Positions 18,689 through 18,760 of a stretch of 18,760 nucleotides of DNA are shown here, piece after piece (positions within the stretch are counted from its first letter, which is position 1; each line of letters opens with the position of its first letter). This DNA is from Candidatus Kerfeldbacteria bacterium CG08_land_8_20_14_0_20_43_14. GTDB lineage: Bacteria > Patescibacteriota > Patescibacteriia > PEXW01. The notes beneath the pieces were generated by a model. The model ran no database searches and was not told the origin of the DNA. It was given only the letters and a program-made list of their open reading frames with translations. The stretch is from NCBI GenBank assembly GCA_002774575.1, contig PEXW01000020.1, positions 1 to 18,760 of the forward strand, written 5' to 3'. Made by a program: the position numbers and the translations under genes.

Positions 18689-18760
18689 AAATATTTGACT
18701 ATATTACACTAATTTAATAGCATTTAATTGCAGATAATCATAACTGTCAAGACCCCCAAA

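Noticed and set aside
1..18760. tRNA or rRNA genes
   Set aside because: No cloverleaf with a GGTTCGANTCC T-loop or rRNA landmark was recognised on either strand by eye.

Overview
The window looks like part of a small bacterial genome with moderate to low GC, most likely a Candidate Phyla Radiation (Patescibacteria, Parcubacteria-like) member. This is an inference. It rests on the bacterial short-form Elp3, the lineage-typical membrane and hypothetical proteins (5-TM protein at 14.2-14.8 kb, KEIL-type 3-4 TM protein at 4.5 kb, large TM protein upstream of dnaJ, DUF3467), tight gene packing, few Shine-Dalgarno sequences on housekeeping genes, and many short palindromic intergenic repeats. The standard code fits: all recognisable Trp codons are TGG, and TGA appears as a stop only in a 48-codon ORF and in decayed genes.

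Layout. 0-0.3 kb: 3' end of a restriction-modification specificity subunit. 0.36-2.7 kb: divergent elp3-like and Trm9-like tRNA-wobble genes whose ATG codons share one CATG. 2.7-3.6 kb: decayed Nudix gene and a small, possibly broken membrane gene. 3.7-5.6 kb: Mn-type superoxide dismutase with a near-consensus promoter, a small membrane protein and a conserved acidic-tailed protein. 5.7-6.6 kb: two-lipoprotein operon with its own promoter and terminator. 6.85-9.4 kb: membrane cluster of a CorA-like channel lacking GMN, a 48-residue TM peptide translationally coupled to a membrane-tethered, D1-only Clp-type AAA+ ATPase, and an anchored extracytoplasmic protein with a perfect Shine-Dalgarno.

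9.4-14.2 kb: a block holding a 59-aa small gene, a FAM173-like methyltransferase, dus, cysS and a frameshifted small gene. It is bounded by two intergenic arrays of related palindromic repeats in opposite orientation. 14.2-17.5 kb: membrane protein, dnaJ and a large membrane protein in a dnaJ operon. 17.5-18.0 kb: REP-associated tyrosine transposase flanked by inverted GTAG-type REP hairpins. 18.0-18.3 kb: DUF3467. 18.4-18.7 kb: an inverted repeat abutting a perfect consensus sigma70 promoter that drives a roughly 164-nt apparently noncoding transcript ending in a strong terminator.

Functional themes are tRNA modification and charging (Elp3, Trm9-like, Dus, CysRS), protein quality control (DnaJ, Clp-type ATPase), membrane and envelope proteins of unknown role, and an active palindromic-repeat landscape. 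The best candidates for something undescribed are the membrane-tethered Clp-D1 cluster, the structured ncRNA, the Elp3/Trm9 pair, and the repeat families. All calls are from reading the sequence; no database search was possible.
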